Assembly: GCF_037081835.1 (NCBI RefSeq)
Contig: NZ_CP146516.1
Coordinates: 1,449,501 to 1,513,500, forward strand
Source: Spirobacillus cienkowskii
GTDB taxonomy: Bacteria; Bdellovibrionota_B; Oligoflexia; Silvanigrellales; Silvanigrellaceae
Length of the DNA: 64,000 nucleotides
Reading direction: 5' to 3'
Positions within the stretch are counted from its first letter, which is position 1. Each line of letters starts with the position of its first letter. Positions 1 to 9,407 of this stretch are shown piece after piece. Made by a program: the position numbers and the translations under genes. The notes under the pieces were generated by a model. The model was not told the DNA's origin. It ran no database searches and saw nothing but the letters and a program-made list of their open reading frames with translations.

Positions 1-3000
1 TCTTGATTGGCACGCACAGAACCGTAGGCATTTTTTGCAGTCACCATAAAATAAAAGGTTTCTCCCACCTTGAGTCCCGATATTGCGTAAGGCAGCGCGA
101 CGTTTGCGCTCACCGTGGGCAAGGTGGTTGTATAATTTTCGGAAGACGTTCCATACGAAATATCATAACTTGTCGCCCCAAGGGATTGCGACCAAGTGAT
201 TTCAGCTGATGAAGATCCTGTTGCGACCAATTGTGTGATATCAAATTTGCCAATTGGCACAGCAGCGTCTTCGGTACCAATAAAATCACCTCCCACCGAT
301 CGGGTGATCACCAGTGCAAAATAATATGTTTGCCCATTTATTAGCCCAGAAATCGTACAATTTAAAGAAAGCCCTGCATCGCAACCCAATTGATTTCCCG
401 ACACAGCTTGCCCAGAAACATCTGAAAAATAAATTTTATAATTTGTTGCTTGCGCCACAGCGCTCCAAGAAATTTTAATCGCGCCATCGAGAGCTTCCAA
501 TTTGGTTAACGGCGAAGGGTGCACAACAGCAACATATTCGTTTGATGTTGTGGACGCATTCGCATTGCTCGCAACAATTGTGTAATAAATAATTTGCCCA
601 CTTGTCGCAGGAAAATTGCAGGGAGACGTGACACAACCTGTGCTTGATCCCCCGTTACCGGGGGCAGAGCCCACTGCCGTTGTGGATGAGTACACGGTTT
701 GTGTGGTGCGCCCAATTCCTCCGCTCCAACTTAACGTAATTTGTGTGGGGGTTACTGTGACATTCACCGCAACAATGGGAGTTATGGGAGTCACAGCGGA
801 GGGTGTGCTGGCCGCAGCCGATAGCCCTGTTAAAGTTTTTGCTCTCACAGTGTAATAATAAGGATTGCCATCGACAGGACCGACATTCTCTGTGCATGTT
901 AATGACGCAGAGGAAACATTGGCACACCCCATCACATCCTGATAACCACTGCCAATGAGCCTTGATCTTTGTACAATATAGGAAATCAACGACGTATCCC
1001 CAGTTCCAGGACTCTGTGCCCACGTGATAGTCACTTTGCCATCAATTGCGGTGACTGTGGGTGCATTCGGAGTAGAGGGTAACGTGACAACAGGACTGCT
1101 TGTTGCAGAAATCGAACTGGTGCTATTTGTCGCCTTCACCGCATAATAATAACGGGAGCTTGATTGAACTGTTGAATCGGTACAGGTGTACGTTAAAGTG
1201 AGGTTTGTACAAATTGGAGTGCCCGATGTATCAACTGGTGTTGCGGTCGAACGGTAAATATTATACGTGACAGCACCTGTGCCATTCATTTTGCTCCACT
1301 GTATGTTCAAAGAATTAACCCCAACATCACTTGTTGTGATAGTTGGGGCATTTTTAAAATTTGTGGTTATGGTAACAGGTGTCGATTCTAAAATTACAGC
1401 ACCCTTTGAATCATTTGTTAACTCGAGTTTATAAAAATAATCCGTATTTTCTGATAAACCAACACCATTATTATTGTCAGTAACCGTTGTTAACGTTCCT
1501 TCATAAATGGGTGAGCTCCAGCTTCCAGCAGTACCTGTTGTAGAACGGTACAACTTGTAAATCGTTTTTCCATTATTAGGTGCTGCGTTCCAACTGATTT
1601 GCGCTGAATCTGCGGTAATATTGGCGATAGGTAATATAAAAGATGGCGGCGTGGCATTGGCAGTTGTTGCCTGCACCGCATCCGATGAAATGGCTGTGGC
1701 ACCCGGAGCATTATTGGTTGCGGTTATTTTATAGTAGTAAATAGTATTTTCATTCAAACCATTATCTTGAAACGTTGTTGCAGAATTATTAGAAAATATT
1801 GCCGAACCCCAAGGTCCGGTACTGTTTGTGGCTCGATAAAGCTCATACGTCACAGCTCCATTCCCTTGCAACAAATCCCAATTTAATCTCACAGAACTGC
1901 TTGTGATTTGTGTAGGAACTTGCAAAATAGGCGCGGCGCTCAAACCCGTGACAACGGAATATTCATTGGAAAACTGCGAAACAGCTCCCTGTCTTAAATT
2001 TTTCACAGAAACTTTATAATAATATTGGGTGTTTTGATTGACATTGGGATCTTTAAAGAATGCATTGGAACCAGTATAAATAGGCCCATCCCAACTCACA
2101 GGATTGCTTTGTAAAGAACGATACAAATTATAAATAACAGGCGCATTTCCTGTTACAAAATTCCAGGTTAAATTAATAGCATCCGATGTCACAGAAGGAA
2201 AATTAATCACCGAAGGCGCTGTCAACAATTCTGATGGAAGATCACTTTCTATTGCAGGCGCAGAAGAAACACTGCCATTTTTTGCAATCACTGTGTAATA
2301 ATATATTGTATTTTCATTAAAAGTTGCACTATCAATGTAGGAATTATTAGGAGATAAAAACGTAGAATTCACAGTGCCAATTTTATTGCTGGGATTGAGC
2401 ACAACAGGCGTTGTGGTCGAACGATAAATCTCAAAATCAATATCGGCATTGCCCTCTGCCCTCGCCCACAACAATTTATTCGAACTCGACGTTTCTACCT
2501 GAACAATCAAATTTGCCGGAACTTTGGGAACAGTCACCACATCCAATTTGCTCGAATTTGGTGAATTGCCTCCTTCATTCGTTGCATAAACAAGATAATA
2601 ATAATGATTTCCCGGAATCAAACCTGTGGCGGAATCTGTACACGATAAAGTTGTGATGTTGATACAACCGGCTACCTCTGATGCCGAATAAGGATCTCCT
2701 GGTGTTAACGTTCTAAGCACAGTGTATTTTATATTCCCTGCACCCGAAGCCGCATTCCAGCTGACTAAAATTGTACTGGTATTCACTGTTGCAGTCCCGT
2801 TCCAAGTTGGCGTTCCTGGGGGTGCTATCACCAAAATCGAGGATTCAAAACTTGTTATTGTTCCCGCTGTATTTGAAATTGTCACTGTAAGATAATAATT
2901 TTGCCCATCTACTAAATTTTGTAATAAATATCCGTTGGTGATATTGGGCACAATAGTCGATGTCACACCTGGCGATGTCCCATACTGCAACGTATATGTC

Positions 3001-3485
3001 GATGTGCCAAGCGCACCATCTTTATCCGGCCACGAAATATAAACCGCATTCGTCGCATTTGCTAATTTTAGATGAAAGGGATTGGGAGTCAGTGCGACAT
3101 TTTTTTTGATTCCTAATTTTCCATAAATATTTCTCGCAATCACTTTAAAATAATACGTCGTTCCATTCGTTAAACTCCCAATTGTGCATGTTCTGATTTT
3201 TATAGCTGTGCAGCCACTTGCTTGTAAAGAAAAGTCATTTGGTGAAGTGCCATATACAACAGAATAATCATCCGCAAATTTCGACTCGCTCCACGTTAAA
3301 ACAACCTCGCCATCTTTAGCCAGTACTCCATCAAACGAAAATGGATACGGTGATAATAAAAATGGCGTATTGCCTCCATCAATATAAGAATTTTTTCCGC
3401 CCAAAGGATTGTAATCACATGAAATATTTAATATTGATAAAAACAAAAGAAAAGACAATAATTTTAAAAATTTGCTTCGCTGCAA
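1..3485 (-). CDS. Large fibronectin type III repeat lipoprotein (3' end beyond window)
   Basis: One uninterrupted minus-strand frame runs from a TTG start at 3485 off the left edge, giving 1,161 codons in the window. The TTG lies 9 nt behind a GGGAG ribosome site. The N-terminus is a lipoprotein signal ending in a NISC lipobox, so the protein should be lipid-anchored in the envelope. After it come about twelve FN3-like modules of 90-100 residues, each marked by a conserved Tyr-rich strand followed by an A-K/T-N turn (for example YYFKVIARN near 3150, YYYTVIAKN near 2295, YFMVTAKN near 50). No catalytic domain is visible. FN3 arrays usually act as spacers or adhesive rods on surface proteins; a role here in adhesion or polymer binding is inference. 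The G+C content looks higher than that of the neighbouring genes. Confidence 0.85.
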   Translation of the reverse strand, partial: MQRSKFLKLLSFLLFLSILNISCDYNPLGGKNSYIDGGNTPFLLSPYPFSFDGVLAKDGEVVLTWSESKFADDYSVVYGTSPNDFSLQASGCTAIKIRTCTIGSLTNGTTYYFKVIARNIYGKLGIKKNVALTPNPFHLKLANATNAVYISWPDKDGALGTSTYTLQYGTSPGVTSTIVPNITNGYLLQNLVDGQNYYLTVTISNTAGTITSFESSILVIAPPGTPTWNGTATVNTSTILVSWNAASGAGNIKYTVLRTLTPGDPYSASEVAGCINITTLSCTDSATGLIPGNHYYYLVYATNEGGNSPNSSKLDVVTVPKVPANLIVQVETSSSNKLLWARAEGNADIDFEIYRSTTTPVVLNPSNKIGTVNSTFLSPNNSYIDSATFNENTIYYYTVIAKNGSVSSAPAIESDLPSELLTAPSVINFPSVTSDAINLTWNFVTGNAPVIYNLYRSLQSNPVSWDGPIYTGSNAFFKDPNVNQNTQYYYKVSVKNLRQGAVSQFSNEYSVVTGLSAAPILQVPTQITSSSVRLNWDLLQGNGAVTYELYRATNSTGPWGSAIFSNNSATTFQDNGLNENTIYYYKITATNNAPGATAISSDAVQATTANATPPSFILPIANITADSAQISWNAAPNNGKTIYKLYRSTTGTAGSWSSPIYEGTLTTVTDNNNGVGLSENTDYFYKLELTNDSKGAVILESTPVTITTNFKNAPTITTSDVGVNSLNIQWSKMNGTGAVTYNIYRSTATPVDTSGTPICTNLTLTYTCTDSTVQSSSRYYYAVKATNSTSSISATSSPVVTLPSTPNAPTVTAIDGKVTITWAQSPGTGDTSLISYIVQRSRLIGSGYQDVMGCANVSSASLTCTENVGPVDGNPYYYTVRAKTLTGLSAAASTPSAVTPITPIVAVNVTVTPTQITLSWSGGIGRTTQTVYSSTTAVGSAPGNGGSSTGCVTSPCNFPATSGQIIYYTIVASNANASTTSNEYVAVVHPSPLTKLEALDGAIKISWSAVAQATNYKIYFSDVSGQAVSGNQLGCDAGLSLNCTISGLINGQTYYFALVITRSVGGDFIGTEDAAVPIGKFDITQLVATGSSSAEITWSQSLGATSYDISYGTSSENYTTTLPTVSANVALPYAISGLKVGETFYFMVTAKNAYGSVRANQ

Positions 3486-3642
3486 ACAAATAAACTCCCA
3501 TAAATTAAAAAATTCTATTTATTAATTTTATATAATTATAATATCTTAATTTATACATAAACAATATCTGTATTTCTTTTAAAATACCAAATATGTATGC
3601 AAAATAAGTTGTTGTTCAAATTATTGATACAAGCAGAATTTT

Positions 3643-4734
3643 TTAAAACTGTGAGTTTAAAAACTTATTAAAATCTTTTAATGAAGTTTGAATATTCTTA
3701 CGGTTAAAATAAAATGATGGTACCCCTTTTAACCCCTCTGTCGCACTCAATTTAAATCGTAAATTTTGAATATAATGAGTGGACTCATCAGAAGACAAAC
3801 ACGAACTAAATAACTTTTCATCAACCTTCGCACTCTTTACCAATCTTAATATCAAATCATGAGTTTTGTTAATATTATTAATACTGTTTTCAAGAAATGA
3901 CATTGGTGTCTTAAAAACGTTCTCATGAAATTTCCAATATTTATCATCTCCCTGCTCTTTTGCACAAAATGCTCCACGAGCCAACATTCCACTTAAACCA
4001 CTGGGATAGAGAGGATAAAAAATACTAATAAATTTAATTTTTGAAGAATACTTATCATATATTTCTCTCAATTCATTTTCAGCAACTCTGCTTTTAGAAT
4101 CTACAAAATCAAAAATATTTAAAAACACCAAATCAGAATCTTTATTACCTCTAATGGGATATCCTGAGACATCAATATTAAAAAGACTAGGTTCATTATT
4201 ATTTATAAGTAATTTTATTCTATTATTTTTTATGTAGTCACGAACTTTATTATTAGAATAATCCGAAATTTTTTGATTATAAAGCTGTTGTTTTAATTGA
4301 TTTTTAACTTTATCATAGTTTTGTCCAATCTTTGAATAATGTTCTTCATAATATTTTTTTACGTCCTTATCATCTATGGGCTGAACGTCGAGTAGCTCTT
4401 TCAAACTTGGATAAGTATCCAAACCAATATTTTTTCCTTGATCTTTTGCGAGCACAAGTCTTAACGCTGCTTGCGAAGCAAAATGATTTTCTGCGCTATT
4501 AATATTACTTTGAAGATTATAATATTCAACAACCGATTCTTTTGGTAAGGATAACGTTGTCCACTGTTTTCCATCAACTTCAATAATGGGTTTGCCAAAA
4601 TAACTTTCATCTCTGACAGTTTTTTCGTTAGAACTTTTAAAAAACAAAATTACTACAGGAGTCACCCCTAAAAAAAAACCACTCAAAAACAATAACACGC
4701 TTTTTCTTGAAATATTTAATTTAATTTTAATCAT
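3643..4734 (-). CDS. Membrane-anchored DsbA-like thioredoxin-fold protein lacking CXXC
   Basis: The ATG at 4734 is preferred because GAGG sits 9 nt upstream; a TTG five codons earlier overlaps that site. The N-terminus has one hydrophobic segment (about residues 12-30), so the rest should be periplasmic. The first half is charged and helical, as in SurA-type chaperone segments. The second half (from about residue 195) resembles the DsbA/Thioredoxin_4 fold: a strand ending in NIFDF, a helical insert with GAFCAKEQGDDKYWKFHENVF, and the cis-proline motif GVPSFYFN near the C-terminus. The active-site Cys-X-X-Cys expected after IFDF is replaced by VDSKS, so oxidoreductase activity is unlikely. A chaperone or scaffold role is possible. 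The family call is fairly firm; the function is open. Confidence 0.7.
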   Translation of the reverse strand: MIKIKLNISRKSVLLFLSGFFLGVTPVVILFFKSSNEKTVRDESYFGKPIIEVDGKQWTTLSLPKESVVEYYNLQSNINSAENHFASQAALRLVLAKDQGKNIGLDTYPSLKELLDVQPIDDKDVKKYYEEHYSKIGQNYDKVKNQLKQQLYNQKISDYSNNKVRDYIKNNRIKLLINNNEPSLFNIDVSGYPIRGNKDSDLVFLNIFDFVDSKSRVAENELREIYDKYSSKIKFISIFYPLYPSGLSGMLARGAFCAKEQGDDKYWKFHENVFKTPMSFLENSINNINKTHDLILRLVKSAKVDEKLFSSCLSSDESTHYIQNLRFKLSATEGLKGVPSFYFNRKNIQTSLKDFNKFLNSQF

Positions 4735-4960
4735 TTTATAAAACCTCAAAATAAATTCATAAACTCATAGTAATAATTTTAATTAAAAAAAACTGCCTAG
4801 CCAAGACAAAAAAATGACAAAGTAATTATAAAATTTTATGGAAACAAATTCCTAGTCAAATCATTTTTAGAGGCATTTTTGCCAATATTAACTTTACAAA
4901 TAACAACCCGAAATATAAGGGGTTTTATAAATTTTTTAGTATTAGAAAGATTGTTTAATT

Positions 4961-6676
4961 GTGAAAAATAATTTAAATTTATTTAAAATATTAATGTTAA
5001 TACTAATTACATTGTTTTTAAATATTATTTTAATTAAAAATCCAACTTTTTCTTTTGAAAATCAATTTATATATTATACAGTAAAAAAACATGATCGACT
5101 AGAAATTGTTTTAAAAAGAAATAAACTTTTTCCTATTTATGGTAAAAATGGATCCCTAGAAAAATTTTTAATATTAAACCCTGCAAAGTCAAAGGCACGA
5201 GGAAATAGAATACACCCAGGAGAAACCATTTTACTTCCAACTAAAGAAAGTTTACAAAATTTTGTTAAAGTAACAGATCCAGAAGAAAAAAATTACGGAA
5301 ATAAAAAAATAAAAATAACTAACCATACAATAATTCGTGAAGAAAAGTTTTTGTTATATAAAGTAAAAAAAGGTGACATGATTAGTATGCTTCTATATAA
5401 ATACAAAGTATTTCCAATTTATAAAAAAAATGGAAGTCTTCCTAAAACTTTATTTTTAAATCCTAAAAAAATAAAAACAAAAGGAGATTTGATTTTTCCA
5501 AATGAGTATATTATCCTTCCCGTTCCTGATAATTATATTCAAGAAATAATTAATTTTCTACCAGAAAACGAAAAATCATCTATTATTGATTTAAATGACC
5601 AAAATATATTTGATAAACCTGAAAGCCAAGGAAAAGAAGAAATTATTCGTGATGCATATAAAAATATAGAAGATTACTATAATTATTTTAATTTTAAAGA
5701 TGTGGATAATGAAAAAAATACCACCGTAATTAAAAAGAAAAAATTACCAATCCCTCCAGCACCAAATAATCTAATCGCTGTTTTAGAAAATAAAACTATT
5801 ATTTTGTCTTGGGATCAAATTGAACAAGAAGACATTACTTATGAAATTTATCGTTCTCAAAAATCAAAAAGTGATTATGCTTTAATTCAAGATAACATTA
5901 ATGAAGTAGAATTTAGCGACAGAAATATCAATTCTGGTACAATATATTATTATGTTGTTGTCGCAAAAAATTCTTCTGGAAAATCTATATATTCAAATGA
6001 AGTTGCGATACAAAGTTATGCAGAATGGCATCTACCAACATCTTTGCGCCTCTTAACAACTGTTAAGTATTTAAAAAACAGAGAATATCTCGTTGCACAA
6101 AATAGATATTCAAGTTTTCAATCGGCAGCGAGTCCAAGCATCTCACTTTATCAAATTACAAATTGGACAGATCAATTTATTACATATCTAGGCGGAGGAT
6201 TATTGTATTTAATTTATTTAGAGTCTCCTATTTATGATGATCAAAATATGAGTTTTGGATTAATTCATTTAAATATGGGTCTTGAATATACAACTACTTT
6301 TGGTCTTTATTTTAAAGGAGATCTTTTTTTAAATCAAGATATTATTTATACAATGGAAGGATTCAATAGTTTAGTTGATACAAAAATTACGTCACTCAAT
6401 CCAAAATTAACAATTGGTTACACGTTCTTTGAACTTGGATCTCTGCAAGCACAACTAGAAGGATCATATATTTTTACCGCTCCTCTTAATTATAAACCAA
6501 TTCAACCAACCCATGGGTATGAAGCGGCTTTTAAATTAAGTCAGCAAAATTCGTCTTTTTACATTGGCAGTAAGTTATTTTATTCTCAAAGAAGTTTAAA
6601 CACACCAATTGTGAAATCAACAATCACTGAATTTGGACTTACCGCTGATATTACAATTGAACTGGGTGAAAGATAG
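4961..6676 (+). CDS. LysM-like / FN3 / outer-membrane beta-barrel protein
   Basis: This 571-residue protein starts at GTG with only a weak purine-rich site upstream. Residues 8-31 form a signal peptide or anchor. Two tandem segments follow (about 38-95 and 134-190), each starting Y-x-V-K-K-x-D and ending in P-x-E-x-I-L-L/I-P. This is the LysM outline, but with an unusual insertion (FPIYGKNGSL / FPIYKKNGSL) shared by both copies. An FN3 domain lies at about 250-335 (YYYVVVAKNSSG). The C-terminal 220 residues alternate polar and aromatic residues, as in beta-barrel strands. The likely role is an outer-membrane protein whose periplasmic LysM-like pair touches peptidoglycan. It is divergent from the DsbA-like gene and is followed by an AT-rich hairpin before ruvA. 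Confidence 0.65.
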   Translation: MKNNLNLFKILMLILITLFLNIILIKNPTFSFENQFIYYTVKKHDRLEIVLKRNKLFPIYGKNGSLEKFLILNPAKSKARGNRIHPGETILLPTKESLQNFVKVTDPEEKNYGNKKIKITNHTIIREEKFLLYKVKKGDMISMLLYKYKVFPIYKKNGSLPKTLFLNPKKIKTKGDLIFPNEYIILPVPDNYIQEIINFLPENEKSSIIDLNDQNIFDKPESQGKEEIIRDAYKNIEDYYNYFNFKDVDNEKNTTVIKKKKLPIPPAPNNLIAVLENKTIILSWDQIEQEDITYEIYRSQKSKSDYALIQDNINEVEFSDRNINSGTIYYYVVVAKNSSGKSIYSNEVAIQSYAEWHLPTSLRLLTTVKYLKNREYLVAQNRYSSFQSAASPSISLYQITNWTDQFITYLGGGLLYLIYLESPIYDDQNMSFGLIHLNMGLEYTTTFGLYFKGDLFLNQDIIYTMEGFNSLVDTKITSLNPKLTIGYTFFELGSLQAQLEGSYIFTAPLNYKPIQPTHGYEAAFKLSQQNSSFYIGSKLFYSQRSLNTPIVKSTITEFGLTADITIELGER

Positions 6677-6741
6677 GGATCAGTGTATTTCCAATTTGAA
6701 ACAATGTTTGACAAAAGAAGAATTTAAGACTTACATAATAA

Positions 6742-6773
6742 AAAAATATGTTTTAAGAATTAAACATATTTTT
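6742..6773. repeat. Perfect 12-bp inverted repeat, possible terminator
   Basis: AAAAATATGTTT at 6742-6753 and its exact complement at 6762-6773 enclose an 8-nt loop. The descending arm ends in a T run. It sits between the barrel-protein gene and ruvA. The stem has a single G-C pair, so as an intrinsic terminator it would be weak; the T/A tracts would allow use from either side. Confidence 0.45.
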
Positions 6774-6841
6774 AAAAATATTTGAGATAACAACTTTCGT
6801 CCTTAAACAAGTTGCTTGACATAAAGATAAAGGAACAAAAC

Positions 6842-7549
6842 ATGATTGGTTTTCTTCGCGGAATCCTAATTGAAAAATCACCAGAAAAAATAATAATTGA
6901 TACATCAGGTGTTGGATATGAAATAGAAGTTCCTGCAACCACTTTGTGTCAGCTCCCTTCTTTACAACAAGAAACTCAAATCCACATTTTAACCCATGTT
7001 CGAGAAGATTCAATTAGACTTTTTGGATTTGCAACGTCTTTTGATAAAAAAGTATTTATAGAATTGATCAACGTTTCTGGGGTTGGTCCAAAAGTTGCTC
7101 TTGCACTTTTAAGCACGACAGACGGATCAAATCTATGTGAAATTATCGTTTCTGGACAAGTTGCAAAACTCACAGCAATACCAGGAGTAGGAGTAAAAAC
7201 AGCAGAAAGACTCATACTAGAATTAAAAACAAAAATGCAAAAACTTTTAGCAAGAAGAAATGAAGAACTTGATTTAAATGGCCAACTTTTTAATCAAGAC
7301 ACTTCTCTTTTACATGATGTTAAAATTCAAAAAATATCACAAAATGTTCATAAAAAATTGATTCAAAAACAGCTTATTGAAGACTTAAAAAGTGCGCTAT
7401 CAAATTTAGGATATAAAGATAAACAATTTTCTGATGTATTGCATTCATTTGAACGTCGTATGAACGATGGAGAAACAATTACAATTGAAATTGGACTAAA
7501 AGAAGCGTTAACAAAACTTACAGAGCGTATTATTCAGCATATGAATTGA
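6842..7549 (+). CDS. ruvA: Holliday junction branch migration protein RuvA
   Basis: RuvA binds four-way DNA junctions as a tetramer and loads the RuvB motor during recombination repair. The protein begins MIGFLRG, the family N-terminus, and the ATG at 6842 has AAAGGA just upstream. Residues 1-63 form the OB-fold domain. Two helix-hairpin-helix motifs follow (SGVGPKVA at about 79-86 and IPGVGVKTAERL at about 113-124). The C-terminal RuvB-contacting domain starts after a long polar linker. At 235 residues it is longer than the usual roughly 200, and the extra length is in the linker. ruvB follows after 25 bp, so the two are surely co-transcribed. ruvC is not in the window. Confidence 0.96.
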   Translation: MIGFLRGILIEKSPEKIIIDTSGVGYEIEVPATTLCQLPSLQQETQIHILTHVREDSIRLFGFATSFDKKVFIELINVSGVGPKVALALLSTTDGSNLCEIIVSGQVAKLTAIPGVGVKTAERLILELKTKMQKLLARRNEELDLNGQLFNQDTSLLHDVKIQKISQNVHKKLIQKQLIEDLKSALSNLGYKDKQFSDVLHSFERRMNDGETITIEIGLKEALTKLTERIIQHMN

Positions 7550-7574
7550 AAACTCAACAAGGTAAATTGCAAAT

Positions 7575-8585
7575 ATGGATACCAATGTACATACTAAATT
7601 TGAAACATCCGTATCACTAACAGAGATTGCCAGAGATGATACAGAACCACATATCAACCTAAGACCAAAATCTTTTGATAATTATCCTGGGCAAGAACGT
7701 ATCTGTGAAAATCTTAAAATTTACACTCAAGCCGCCAAGCTCAGAGGAAAAATGTTGGATCATTGTTTGTTTCATGGTCCTCCAGGACTTGGAAAAACGA
7801 CGTTGGCAGGCATTGTTGCAGAAACAATGGGGAGTCCCTTAAAAATAACGTCAGGACCCGTCATTGAACGGGCTGCAGATTTGATGGGTATTTTAGCAAG
7901 TTTAGAGCCTCATTCAATATTATTTATCGATGAAATACATAGGCTTCCAGCAAACGTGGAAGAAGTTTTATATTCCGCAATGGAAGACATGCGACTTGAT
8001 ATTTTAATTGGACAAGGGCCTACTGCAAGAACAGTGAAATTTGATCTTCCCCCATTTTGTGTTATCGGCGCCACCACACGAGCTGGCGCTATTTCTGCAC
8101 CGTTAAGAGATCGTTTTGGGATTCAGGAACATCTTAATTACTATACCCCCGATTCCCTAGCAAAAATTTTAATGCGCAGCGCAAACATTATGAAAACAGA
8201 ATTGCTCCTTGACGCTGCATCACTTTTATCAAAACGCTGTCGTGGCACACCACGAATTGCAAACCAACTGTTAAAACGAATTTTAGATTTTGCTATTGTG
8301 TCTAGCAAAAATCAAATTGACTGTGCAATTGTAAACTATGCACTTGATCGCCTAGGAATCGACCACGAAGGACTATCTCATATGGATCGAGAGTTTTTAA
8401 AAGTCATGCAAACTCGATATCAAGGAGGACCTGTCGGTCTAGAAGCGATTGCAGCAACACTCAACGAAGAAAAAACAACATTAGAAGATGTCTACGAGCC
8501 ATATTTGGTATTTAAAGGTTTTATTTTAAGAACTGCGCGCGGCAGAGTTTTATCGGAGTCGGGTCATAATCATTTAAAAATTTAA
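7575..8585 (+). CDS. ruvB: Holliday junction branch migration ATPase RuvB
   Basis: RuvB is the hexameric AAA+ motor that pulls DNA through RuvA-bound junctions. The 336-residue length is standard. Walker A is GPPGLGKT at 68-75 and Walker B is FIDEIHRL at about 117-124. The sensor I region GATTRAGAIS, the arginine-finger region PLRDRFGI and sensor II RGTPRIANQLLKR are all present. The C-terminal winged helix holds TRYQGGPVGLEA and the typical FKGFILRTARGR ending. Nothing important is missing. The gene follows ruvA as a two-gene operon and ends 23 bp before a convergent solute-binding protein gene. Confidence 0.97.
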   Translation: MDTNVHTKFETSVSLTEIARDDTEPHINLRPKSFDNYPGQERICENLKIYTQAAKLRGKMLDHCLFHGPPGLGKTTLAGIVAETMGSPLKITSGPVIERAADLMGILASLEPHSILFIDEIHRLPANVEEVLYSAMEDMRLDILIGQGPTARTVKFDLPPFCVIGATTRAGAISAPLRDRFGIQEHLNYYTPDSLAKILMRSANIMKTELLLDAASLLSKRCRGTPRIANQLLKRILDFAIVSSKNQIDCAIVNYALDRLGIDHEGLSHMDREFLKVMQTRYQGGPVGLEAIAATLNEEKTTLEDVYEPYLVFKGFILRTARGRVLSESGHNHLKI

Positions 8586-8608
8586 AATTTTTTAAATTAA
8601 CAACTGCT

Positions 8609-9361
8609 CTATTCATTTTTAATATACTTATCAGTAATATATTTGTATTCTTGAGTTGCCATAACTTCTTTTAAAACACTTTCAAATATAATTGATTTTG
8701 ATTTATTTTTTTGAGAAAATGCAACGTATCTTGGTATTTTTTTTATTGAAGAAGGCAAAAATCTAATTTTATTTGTAAGTTTATATTTCTTAGACATGTA
8801 TGTTAATGAATAAAAATCACCAATAATAAAATCAACATCTTTATTGACCAAACCCTGAACAAGTTGTGAAACATTAATATATTCTTTGCGCTTAAAGTTT
8901 TTAAATTGATCAAATTCTTGGGTATAACTATAAGTACGAATCACCCCAATTGTCATACCCCGAAAATCATTTACATGATGCCAATTGGTTATTTTTGAGT
9001 CACTTCGTACCATAAAGGTATCAAAACCATAGCGAAAAGGGCCTACCAAATGAAATAATTTTCTTCTATCTGGCGTATCAACAAATTGCCACGCAAAATC
9101 CACTTCTTCTTTTTTAAGTAAATGAAAGACCCCATCCCAAGTGTCAGTTTCAATTGTAAATTTGATATTTAATTTTTTCATTATTAATGCAACAATTTCT
9201 GTATCCATTCCAATATGATTGCCACTTTTCATAAAATTAAAAGGAGGAAAATCTCTTTCACAAGCCCCTTTCCACACTTCAGCAAAACATATTGAGTGAA
9301 AAAAAATAAATTGAGTAAAAATTATAATTATAGAATTTACCCTATCTTTTTTAACAGTCAT
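8609..9361 (-). CDS. Periplasmic solute-binding protein, family 3 (amino-acid type)
   Basis: The start at ATG 9361 is chosen because GAGGAG precedes it closely; an upstream in-frame start lacks such a site. A signal peptide ends near FHSICFA. The mature protein shows the family-3 fold: an opening with FPPFNF, GMDTEIVALIMKKLNI, a central FRGMTIGVIRTYSYTQEF hinge segment, and DVDFIIGDFYS late in the second lobe. Such proteins deliver polar amino acids to ABC importers, but no permease or ATPase gene is adjacent, so it may instead serve a remote transporter or act as a sensor. A lipoprotein gene on the same strand ends upstream. Confidence 0.75.
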   Translation of the reverse strand: MTVKKDRVNSIIIIFTQFIFFHSICFAEVWKGACERDFPPFNFMKSGNHIGMDTEIVALIMKKLNIKFTIETDTWDGVFHLLKKEEVDFAWQFVDTPDRRKLFHLVGPFRYGFDTFMVRSDSKITNWHHVNDFRGMTIGVIRTYSYTQEFDQFKNFKRKEYINVSQLVQGLVNKDVDFIIGDFYSLTYMSKKYKLTNKIRFLPSSIKKIPRYVAFSQKNKSKSIIFESVLKEVMATQEYKYITDKYIKNE

Positions 9362-9407
9362 GAAACTCCTCAAAATAAAATCAAAATACAAAAACATTTT
9401 AATTCTA

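Noticed and set aside
655-1023. Minus-strand frame with many cysteines inside the FN3 gene
   Set aside because: It is in another frame from the continuous FN3-coding frame, which shows regular module motifs throughout.
4905-4950. AACCC/GGGTT small hairpin with T run upstream of the barrel-protein gene
   Set aside because: The stem is only five pairs and no plus-strand gene lies upstream to terminate.
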